The notes under the pieces: generated by a model
The model's database searches: none
What the model was told of the DNA's origin: nothing
What the model saw: only the letters and a program-made list of their open reading frames with translations
Shown here: positions 41,073-48,267 of the stretch, one piece after another
Layout: each line of letters begins with the position of its first letter
Numbering within the stretch: position 1 is the stretch's first letter
Source: Marinifilum sp965230805
Lineage (GTDB): Bacteria; Bacteroidota; Bacteroidia; Bacteroidales; Marinifilaceae
Assembly (NCBI RefSeq): GCF_965230805.1
Contig: NZ_OZ246019.1
Span: 1,612,001 to 1,676,000 of the forward strand
Length of the DNA: 64,000 nt
Direction: 5' to 3'
Position numbers and translations under genes: made by a program

Positions 41073-41105
41073 CAAAGATAAATAAAACTTTCTCCTAAAT
41101 CCAAA
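41073..41105 (-). promoter_or_regulatory. rRNA operon promoter P1
   Basis: On the minus strand TTTG (41102-41105), 21-base spacer, TATCTTTG (41073-41080), followed by CACTCGCTTTT. Closest to 16S, about 175 bases upstream. Confidence 0.7.
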
Positions 41106-41212
41106 TAAAATTTGAAATATTTTTGAAGTTTTTCTTACCCGATGCGATCTCCATCAGATCAGCACCTCACTCACAAAACTCTTTCTTACTCCTCCCGTTT
41201 GAGAAGCGGCTG

Positions 41213-41245
41213 CAAAGATAAATACTTTTAATTTATAATTGCAAA
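41213..41245 (-). promoter_or_regulatory. rRNA operon promoter P2
   Basis: Minus-strand TTTG (41242-41245), 21-base spacer, TATCTTTG (41213-41220), then CAGCCGCTTCTC. Confidence 0.75.
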
Positions 41246-41335
41246 TGTTTTTTAACTTTTTTTTCAAGCCTCATCCTCTCGAAAGCCTCATAGATACTAG
41301 TGCTCCAAAGAATCATCTCTCGTTAAAAGCGGCTG

Positions 41336-41368
41336 CAAAGATAAACGTTTTATTTTTACAATTCCAAA
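41336..41368 (-). promoter_or_regulatory. rRNA operon promoter P3
   Basis: Minus-strand TTTG (41365-41368), 21-base spacer, TATCTTTG (41336-41343), then CAGCCGCTTTTA. Confidence 0.75.
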
Positions 41369-41515
41369 ACTTTTTCAAAAAAAATTAAAAAATAAAATTG
41401 TATGCTTAGTAGGTGTAAACAATCATAAAAAAGATTCCTACGACCACCCTACCACTGCCTATAAAATACTACTAAACAACCATTTTATAAATCCACTCTC
41501 CGTTGAAAGTGGATG

Positions 41516-41548
41516 CAAATATAATAGATGCAAGTCCACACTTCCAAA
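41516..41548 (-). promoter_or_regulatory. rRNA operon promoter P4
   Basis: Minus-strand TTTG (41545-41548), 21-base spacer, TATATTTG (41516-41523), then CATCCACTTTCA. The farthest upstream, just below the K+ channel gene. Confidence 0.65.
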
Positions 41549-41655
41549 TATTTTCAAAAAAAAATAAAGAAAAGTTGCAAACCATTGATTTACAACAATA
41601 AAAAAAACCACAACTAAGTTGTGATTTTTATGTGCTTTGTATAATCCTCGATTTT

Positions 41656-42690
41656 CTACGCTCCATTCAGTAAAAGTTCCTTCAATTTATTGACCTGTTC
41701 TTTATTTCCCAACACAAAAAGATGATAATTCTTTTCGAGCACCAATTCGGGAGATGGATTATATACATATCCACCATCTTTATCCTTCAAACCAATGATA
41801 TTAGCTCCAGATCTATTCCTAACATTTAAATCCTTTATTGATTTACCTACAAAACAACCCGATAGTCCTTGGCAACTTACTTCTTCCAGCTTTACTCCTT
41901 TTGTTGATTGCAAAAGAATATTATCCAAAAATTCAACAACATCAGGTTGGGCAACCAGCTTTGCCATTTGTTGACCTCCCAGACGATCTGGCATTATTAC
42001 ATTATTAGCTCCAGCTCTTTTCAGCTTACTATCAGATTGACTATTGGAAGAGCGTGAAATAATTTTTAAACCCGGATTCATTTCACGAGCGGTTAAAACC
42101 ACATAAACATTTTCTGCATCATTGGGAATTGCAGTAATCAATGCTTTAGCTTCGGATATATTTGCCATATCAAGCACCTCTTCCATAGTGGCATCCCCCT
42201 GAATAAAAAGTAAATCAGGGAAAGTACGGACTTTCTCAATTGCAATCTCATTTGAATCCACAACCACAACATCCTCGCCATGTTGAATGAGCTCCAAACT
42301 TGCCTGCTTACCATTTCGGCCAAAACCACAGACTATTACATGACCGCTTAATTTTTCAATTTTCCTCACAATCCTATAATCTTTTAAATTTCTACGAAAA
42401 ACTCCATCCAATATGAATCTGGTTACAGCTGAGGCTAAATATCCAAAAATCCCAAAACTTATAAATATTAAAAATACAGTAAATAATTTTCCAGAATCTG
42501 AAAGAGGATGAACTTCCTGAAACCCGACAGTTGAAATTGTTATAACTGTCATGTACAATGCATCAACAATGCTATATGCCTCATTGAGATACATAAAACC
42601 AGCTGTACCAACCATAACGGTTAGCACAAGAAAAAACATGGCTATACTTAACGTTCGAATGTTTTCTTCCCAGATTTTTTGTCTATTCAT
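41656..42690 (-). CDS. Potassium channel with RCK (TrkA-N/TrkA-C) domains
   Basis: 344 residues from ATG 42690; a GTG at 42753, directly after the stop of the upstream gene, would add 21. Two membrane helices (residues ~14-36 and ~72-97) surround a pore loop whose filter reads TISTVGFQEVHPLS, a variant of TVGYG with Gln for the last Gly. The cytosolic RCK domain has Rossmann motif GFGRNG and a bound-nucleotide Asp (VVVVDSNE), and a TrkA-C segment (~residues 250-320). Inner-membrane ion channel gated by ligand or nucleotide. Co-oriented and probably co-transcribed with the DUF2851 gene. Confidence 0.9.
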   Translation of the reverse strand: MNRQKIWEENIRTLSIAMFFLVLTVMVGTAGFMYLNEAYSIVDALYMTVITISTVGFQEVHPLSDSGKLFTVFLIFISFGIFGYLASAVTRFILDGVFRRNLKDYRIVRKIEKLSGHVIVCGFGRNGKQASLELIQHGEDVVVVDSNEIAIEKVRTFPDLLFIQGDATMEEVLDMANISEAKALITAIPNDAENVYVVLTAREMNPGLKIISRSSNSQSDSKLKRAGANNVIMPDRLGGQQMAKLVAQPDVVEFLDNILLQSTKGVKLEEVSCQGLSGCFVGKSIKDLNVRNRSGANIIGLKDKDGGYVYNPSPELVLEKNYHLFVLGNKEQVNKLKELLLNGA

Positions 42691-42753
42691 AGGAGCAAAT
42701 CTATAATAATCTAAGATAATCAATCTCCATAAATCAGCTACAAGTGTATACAC

Positions 42754-44040
42754 TTATTTGGTATGCGGCTCATAATTCTTCAATCGAATAATTCGATTTC
42801 CAAATTCACATTGCAAGCATCTGAATTTATCACAATAATTCACTTTTAATTGCAATAAAGCTTGAGAATACCAAGATGAATTAACCATCACTCCGCATTC
42901 CTTCCATTTATCGATGATAGAATTCTTTTCCTCAGGGATCTCTTCCAAAAGACTTAAAGCTTTTTCTTTCATCAACTCATCTCCATTCCTATCGCCATAA
43001 CAGAACAAAATGGGAACAACCGAATTAATTAAGATTGAATTGATTATCGTTTTACCCAGTTTCTTACTTATTAACTTTGATTCAACTCCAAACTGATAAT
43101 GTCTCTTCCAATAGTCTGAAACCTGGATTTCGAACAATTGCTGAATATCTTTATAATTTAAACAATCCCGAACTTTCGAGAATAAGGAAGATGATTTATG
43201 GATAAGAGCCGCCAATTGTGCTATCCGAATAGTAGGAAAATTACCCGGCCTTAACCTCAACCATTTCCATCGATGAGAAGGCAAAGGCTTTAACTCATAC
43301 TTACTTGCAAGAAACAAGTATTCTCGCTGAAGCTCTATATAATAATTATCCTCCACAGAATCATTCAACATACCAGCTTGTCCAAACAACAATGCTTCTA
43401 TTTGCAACAATGAATTCTTTTGACGAGCCAAAATCTTTAAAGGAAGTACCTGTGCCAATTGTTGAAAAGGGTCGGAATTTACTTTCATCCCAAAGTACCT
43501 GGCAACAATCTGATAAAACGTTTCTTCCCAGGAATTTTTATTAAGGAGTAACATTTTTTTCACATCCGCTGATTTTCTTTCCAGTCGTTCAAGTATCATC
43601 CTATCCAACCAATTGCGGACAAAAAATTTTTCAACCAAACGAATCTCATCAAAGCATGGAATCCATCTGGTCGAAAGCATAAGTCGATTGTAATTACTCA
43701 GAAGCTCCTGGTCAAATTTCAACATCAAACAAGGCAATCTTCTATTCACTAACAACACCTCAGCATCATCTTCATAAACAACATGTAATACTACATTTTC
43801 ATAGGCAGGATCTTTCTGATGATTATGCTGGTACCATAAGGATGTTTTGATATGAACCTCAACATTACCTGCCCACAACACTTCGTTAATTTTAATTCGA
43901 GCATCAAAAAAATCAGGACCGGCATCCAAATTTTGCTTACCAACATTAACTACCTCAATCTTATCTCCACAGGTTGAATATAGATTTTGATCTCTAAACA
44001 GCTTGTGCTTCCAAATAAATTGCAAAAATTCTTCAGTCAT
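42754..44040 (-). CDS. DUF2851 family protein
   Basis: 428 residues, soluble, no signal peptide. The N-terminal pattern EFLQFIWKHKLFRD, then GKQNLDAGPDFFDARI and WAGNVEVHIKTSLW, is typical of this Bacteroidota family of unknown function. A C-terminal Cys pair (DKFRCLQCEFG) could bind a metal. The stop abuts the start of the K+ channel gene. Confidence 0.88.
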   Translation of the reverse strand: MTEEFLQFIWKHKLFRDQNLYSTCGDKIEVVNVGKQNLDAGPDFFDARIKINEVLWAGNVEVHIKTSLWYQHNHQKDPAYENVVLHVVYEDDAEVLLVNRRLPCLMLKFDQELLSNYNRLMLSTRWIPCFDEIRLVEKFFVRNWLDRMILERLERKSADVKKMLLLNKNSWEETFYQIVARYFGMKVNSDPFQQLAQVLPLKILARQKNSLLQIEALLFGQAGMLNDSVEDNYYIELQREYLFLASKYELKPLPSHRWKWLRLRPGNFPTIRIAQLAALIHKSSSLFSKVRDCLNYKDIQQLFEIQVSDYWKRHYQFGVESKLISKKLGKTIINSILINSVVPILFCYGDRNGDELMKEKALSLLEEIPEEKNSIIDKWKECGVMVNSSWYSQALLQLKVNYCDKFRCLQCEFGNRIIRLKNYEPHTK

Positions 44041-44102
44041 ACAATAATATTTTTATCATAAGTGTGTGAATCTAAGAATTTATTGATAAAAAGACAACAA
44101 AA

Positions 44103-44129
44103 AAGCGACGTTTGTTATCACCGCCGCTT
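44103..44129 (-). terminator. Terminator after pyrF
   Basis: Minus-strand AAGCGGCG / CGTCGCTT (one G-U) followed by TTTTTT; 22 bases past the pyrF stop. Confidence 0.7.
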
Positions 44130-44150
44130 CACAATCATCATAGATACTTT

Positions 44151-44978
44151 TTACAATACCGATTTTTCTTTTAGAAGATCTTCCATTTCCAACTGTAACT
44201 CTTTTGCTTTTTGTCCAGCAACAATTGCAAAATCTTCGCTAACATCAGCAAAAATTACACCCCTTGAGGAGTTCACCAATAAGCCACACGACTGGTTCAT
44301 GCCGTATCTTGCCACTTCCTGAAGGCTTCCTCCTTGTGCACCTACACCGGGAACCAACAAGAAATGATTAGGAGCAATTTTCCTGATATCCCCTAACATT
44401 TCTGCCTTTGTAGCACCAACCACATACATCATATTCTCTTTTGTACCCCATTCTTGGGATTTTTCCAGTACTTTTTCGAACAGCTTTTGCTCTCCTTCCT
44501 GGAAAAACTGAAGATCAAAAGCTCCTTTGTTAGATGTTAAAGCCAACAAGATTACCCATTTATCTTTGTACTCCAGAAATGGAGTTACCGAATCTTCACC
44601 CATATAAGGAGCAACTGTAATAGAATCGAAAGGCATATTTTCCAGAAATGCACTTGCGTACATTTTCGATGTATTCCCAATATCCCCTCTTTTTGCATCA
44701 GCAATTAAGAAAATATCAGGATAATTTTCTTTGATATAATTCACCGTTTTCTCCAGACTAATCCAACCTTGAGCCCCACGACACTCGTAAAAAGCAATGT
44801 TTGGCTTATAAGCCACAGTATATTCTGCTGTTGCATCAACAATTGCTTTATTAAACTCGAACACCGGATCCTCTAGACCTAAAAGGTGAGCAGGGATTTT
44901 TTTGATATCGCTATCCAAACCTACACAAAGGAAACTTTTCTTTTTCTTGATTTGTTCAAATAATGCCCTATAATTCAT
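44151..44978 (-). CDS. pyrF: Orotidine 5'-phosphate decarboxylase
   Basis: Last step of UMP synthesis. 275 residues, the type 2 form. The catalytic motif FLIADAKRGDIGNTS holds the Asp-Lys-Asp array, with FLCVGLDSD at the N-terminus and LVPGVGAQGG near the C-terminus. Lies after prfA; between them is a strong terminator at 45008-45033, so the two are probably separately transcribed. Confidence 0.96.
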   Translation of the reverse strand: MNYRALFEQIKKKKSFLCVGLDSDIKKIPAHLLGLEDPVFEFNKAIVDATAEYTVAYKPNIAFYECRGAQGWISLEKTVNYIKENYPDIFLIADAKRGDIGNTSKMYASAFLENMPFDSITVAPYMGEDSVTPFLEYKDKWVILLALTSNKGAFDLQFFQEGEQKLFEKVLEKSQEWGTKENMMYVVGATKAEMLGDIRKIAPNHFLLVPGVGAQGGSLQEVARYGMNQSCGLLVNSSRGVIFADVSEDFAIVAGQKAKELQLEMEDLLKEKSVL

Positions 44979-45007
44979 GTTGCTATTGGTTATTTACCAG
45001 TTAATAC

Positions 45008-45033
45008 AAAAAAAGCAGTGGAAACACCACTGC
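45008..45033 (-). terminator. Terminator after prfA
   Basis: Perfect 7-base stem GCAGTGG / CCACTGC around a five-base loop, followed on the minus strand by seven T. Confidence 0.9.
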
Positions 45034-45042
45034 CAAATATAT

Positions 45043-46128
45043 TTACAAACCACTTTCTTTAAGTCGCTCTGCATTTTCTTCAATCTGAAGTTTGTCGATA
45101 ATTTCCTGAACATCCCCGTCCATTACTGCCGACAAATTGTAAAGGGTTAGATTGATACGATGATCGGTTACACGACCCTGTGGGTAGTTATAAGTTCTAA
45201 TTTTAGCCGAACGGTCACCTGTTGAAACCATCGTCTTGCGTTTTGATGAAATCTCATCCAAATATTTTTGATGCTCCATTGCATAAATACGCGAACGAAG
45301 TTCTACCATTGCTTTGGCAAGATTCTTCAACTGCGATTTCTGATCCTGACATGTTACTACAATTCCAGTTGGAATGTGAGTCAATCGAATTGCCGAGTAG
45401 GTTGTATTTACCGACTGACCACCAGGACCAGAAGAACAGTATGTATCCTTACGGATATCACTTTCTTTAACATCCACATCAAACTCTTCAGCTTCGGGCA
45501 ATACAGCCACTGAAGCAGCGCTTGTATGAACCCGTCCCTGAGTTTCGGTTTGTGGAACACGTTGCACTCGGTGAACACCAGATTCATACTTCAGTACTCC
45601 ATAAACTCCTTCTCCATTTACATTCATTACAATCTCCTTGTAACCTCCCGAAGTCCCTTCACTGAAGCTTGAAATCGAAACCCTCCATCCTTTCGACTCG
45701 CAATATTTGGTATACATTCTAGCTAAATCACCTGCAAAAATACTCGCCTCATCACCACCTGTTCCAGCTCTGATTTCGAGAATTGCATTTTTAGAATCTT
45801 CAGGATCAGCAGGAACCAATAACAATTTGATATTTTGTTCCATATCCGGCAACTTCACTTCCAAGTCTTCCAATTCCATTTTTGCCATTTCCCTCAACTC
45901 CTCATCAGATTCATTTGCAATGATATCTTTAGACTCTGCAATTGTGTCAACGGCATTTTTATATTCTTTCGCAGCTTCAGTAACTGCTTCCAATTCCTTA
46001 TATTCTTTGCTAAGCTTAACAAAGCGTTTCATGTCTCCCATTACTTCAGGATCGGTAATCAATTGACCAACCTCATTAAATCTGATAAAGACACCCTCTA
46101 ATTTATCCAGGATCAAATTATTGCTCAT
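45043..46128 (-). CDS. prfA: Peptide chain release factor 1
   Basis: 361 residues; recognises UAA and UAG stop codons and hydrolyses peptidyl-tRNA. The catalytic GGQ loop is in SSGPGGQSVNTTYSAIR, and HRVQRVPQTETQGRVHTS is the conserved central stretch of class I release factors. A terminator follows. Has a promoter at 46145-46178. Sits near purM and pyrF, a frequent Bacteroidota arrangement, but here one unrelated gene on the opposite strand interrupts it. Confidence 0.98.
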   Translation of the reverse strand: MSNNLILDKLEGVFIRFNEVGQLITDPEVMGDMKRFVKLSKEYKELEAVTEAAKEYKNAVDTIAESKDIIANESDEELREMAKMELEDLEVKLPDMEQNIKLLLVPADPEDSKNAILEIRAGTGGDEASIFAGDLARMYTKYCESKGWRVSISSFSEGTSGGYKEIVMNVNGEGVYGVLKYESGVHRVQRVPQTETQGRVHTSAASVAVLPEAEEFDVDVKESDIRKDTYCSSGPGGQSVNTTYSAIRLTHIPTGIVVTCQDQKSQLKNLAKAMVELRSRIYAMEHQKYLDEISSKRKTMVSTGDRSAKIRTYNYPQGRVTDHRINLTLYNLSAVMDGDVQEIIDKLQIEENAERLKESGL

Positions 46129-46144
46129 GCTTCTAAATTTTGGA

Positions 46145-46178
46145 CAAAATTAGAAAAATAATACGACTTTAAGACTCA
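46145..46178 (-). promoter_or_regulatory. prfA promoter
   Basis: Minus-strand TAATTTTG (46145-46152) and TTG (46176-46178), spacer 23. Confidence 0.4.
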
Positions 46179-46489
46179 AGTAGGGAATTATAGGTTATTA
46201 ATAACTTAAAATAGATCAAATTACTAAAATTCCAACCGAACAAAAAGCTTACCAAAATATTAACATTGAGTTTACTCAAGCTTAAATTATCATGGTTTTA
46301 AATTGAAAAAAATTTAATCTCCCTATTTACTTTTTAAAGATCAAAACCTAATTTTATTTACTAAGAAGAAGCAAAAATTTAAAAAACCTATTTACAAACC
46401 CAAATACCTTTTAACCAGAATAGTTTTTTTTAAAATTTTACATTTGCTAAAGAAGCAAATTGCAACTTCTAATTTTATCTGTAACAACA
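46179..46489. other. Intergenic, no gene seen
   Basis: Very AT-rich. A small hairpin ATTTGC / GCAAAT at about 46442-46460 is the only structure noted. Confidence 0.4.
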
Positions 46490-46497
46490 TAATTTTG
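46490..46497 (+). promoter_or_regulatory. -7 element upstream of the 106-residue gene
   Basis: TAATTTTG matches TAnnTTTG, 44 bases before the ATG. Confidence 0.4.
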
Positions 46498-46540
46498 AAT
46501 TTTATTATTCGATTAGTTATCACCACCTAATCTAATGCTT

Positions 46541-46867
46541 ATGGTTAAAGTTAGAATACCCCGGAACGAAGATCAGTTATTGGGATTGTTAGGAAAAATT
46601 AATAAAAGACACGAACACAACAAGAAAAAGAGTCTTTTAAACGGAGCTGTTGACATGGATCGCCTAGTTGAAAAATCTAAAAAAATCAGAAAATTTAAAG
46701 ATCTGGATTCAGAACCAAGTACTAAAAAACAATCTTTTGATCACACAAAAATTAACGATTTAAAGTTTATCTCAAGTGAAATTCGCAGTATCAGAAATTT
46801 ACTTCTTGCTGTTTATCCTGACGAGCCCAAAGTGATTAAAGAATGGGGCTTCGAAATAAATGATTAA
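46541..46867 (+). CDS. Small basic protein, unknown function
   Basis: 108 residues from ATG 46541 (MVKVRIPRNEDQLLGLLGKINKRHE); ATG 46535 adds two. Rich in Lys and Arg, with the C-terminal EWGFEIND, resembling a group of Bacteroidota proteins starting KVRIPRNPxxLL and ending WGFEV whose role is unknown. Only plus-strand gene among the minus-strand genes around it, and lies between prfA and purM. Stop is nearly fused to the left arm of a long bidirectional terminator. Confidence 0.7.
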   Translation: MVKVRIPRNEDQLLGLLGKINKRHEHNKKKSLLNGAVDMDRLVEKSKKIRKFKDLDSEPSTKKQSFDHTKINDLKFISSEIRSIRNLLLAVYPDEPKVIKEWGFEIND

Positions 46868-46980
46868 AAAAATGTGGCTGTCTTAAAAGTAGATTTATGT
46901 GTTGGTGAGTTGAGTATTTGAAAAATTTTACAGATACCTACCCTAATACAAAATCCTTTTGAGAGAGCCTCATTTTTTTT
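46866..46980. terminator. Long-loop bidirectional terminator
   Basis: Arms of about 24 bases (46866-46890 and 46956-46980) pair as AAAAATGTGGCTGTCTTAAA with its imperfect complement, separated by a loop of ~65 bases. It serves the convergent small gene (+) and purM (-). The arms resemble those at 12767-12907. Confidence 0.65.
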
Positions 46981-46997
46981 TATTTCGTGATTATCGA

Positions 46998-48167
46998 TTA
47001 ATAAACGAACTCACCAAATTCGCTCTTAATCGTTAGTTTCTTACCTTCGTATACTTCGCATCGGCCTACAATTTGAGCATCCACATTAAACTCTTTAGAA
47101 ATGGCAATGATATCTTCTGCAATTTCTTGTGGAACATACAATTCAAATCGATGACCCATATTAAATACTTTATACATTTCGTCCCAGGCGGTTCCACTTT
47201 GCTCATGAATTAGTTTGAACAACGGTGGCACATCAAACATGTTATCCTTAATCACATGTAGATTCTCAACAAAGTTCATCACTTTTGTTTGCGCTCCACC
47301 CGAACAGTGAATCATACCATGAATTTGAGAACGATATTGATCTAAGATTTTCTTGACAATTGGTGCATAGGTTCTGGTTGCCGATAATACCAATTTTCCA
47401 GCATCGATATCAACTCCCTCAACCGAATCTGTTAATTTACACTTACCCGAATAAACCAAATCTGCGGGAACTGCATTATCGAAACTTTCGGGGTATTTTT
47501 CCGCCAGATATTTCGAGAAAACATCATGACGAGCAGATGTTAAGCCATTCGATCCCATTCCTCCGTTGTATTGGGTTTCGTAACTTGCCATGCCTGAAGA
47601 TGAAAGCCCAACAATTACATCGCCAGCCTGAATTTTTTCATTGGTGATTACATCTTCACGCTTCATTCGGCAAGTAACAGTTGAATCAACGATAATGGTT
47701 CTAACCAAATCGCCCACATCAGCAGTTTCGCCTCCTGTTGAATAAATGTTTACACCTAGTTTGGCATACTCGGCAAGCAATTCTTCGGTTCCATTGATAA
47801 TGGCTGAAATCACTTCTCCCGGAATGAGGTTCTTGTTTCTTCCAATGGTAGATGACAAAAGAATATTATCAACTGCCCCAACACAAAGTAAATCATCTAT
47901 ATTCATGATTAAGGCATCCTGAGCTATTCCTTTCCAAACAGAAAGATCTCCAGTTTCTTTCCAATACATGTAAGCCAGTGATGATTTGGTTCCAGCACCA
48001 TCAGCATGCATGATATTGCAATATTCATCATCATTGGTTAGGTAATCGGCAATTACCTTGCAAAAGGCATTTGGAAACAGTCCTTTATCAAGATCTTTAA
48101 TTGCACTGTGCACATCTTCTTTTGAAGCCGAAACTCCTCTAAGGCTATATCTTTCGTCTTTTCTCAT
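46998..48167 (-). CDS. purM: Phosphoribosylformylglycinamidine cyclo-ligase (AIR synthetase)
   Basis: 389 residues; makes AIR from FGAM and ATP in purine synthesis. Family landmarks: HADGAGTKSSLAYMYWKE, AQDALIMNIDDLLCVGA, TGGETADVGDL and IVGLSSSGMASYET. Somewhat longer than E. coli PurM (~345) and divergent in the C-terminal half, as is the Bacteroidota form. Separated from prfA by a convergent small gene and a terminator. Confidence 0.94.
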   Translation of the reverse strand: MRKDERYSLRGVSASKEDVHSAIKDLDKGLFPNAFCKVIADYLTNDDEYCNIMHADGAGTKSSLAYMYWKETGDLSVWKGIAQDALIMNIDDLLCVGAVDNILLSSTIGRNKNLIPGEVISAIINGTEELLAEYAKLGVNIYSTGGETADVGDLVRTIIVDSTVTCRMKREDVITNEKIQAGDVIVGLSSSGMASYETQYNGGMGSNGLTSARHDVFSKYLAEKYPESFDNAVPADLVYSGKCKLTDSVEGVDIDAGKLVLSATRTYAPIVKKILDQYRSQIHGMIHCSGGAQTKVMNFVENLHVIKDNMFDVPPLFKLIHEQSGTAWDEMYKVFNMGHRFELYVPQEIAEDIIAISKEFNVDAQIVGRCEVYEGKKLTIKSEFGEFVY

Positions 48168-48267
48168 GCTTGTTTAGAATAAAAGGTAAAAGTAAAATGG
48201 TAATCGATTGGGATTTTAATGCCTGGAATGAAAACATCCACAATGGTTTGTCAATCTTATACACAAA

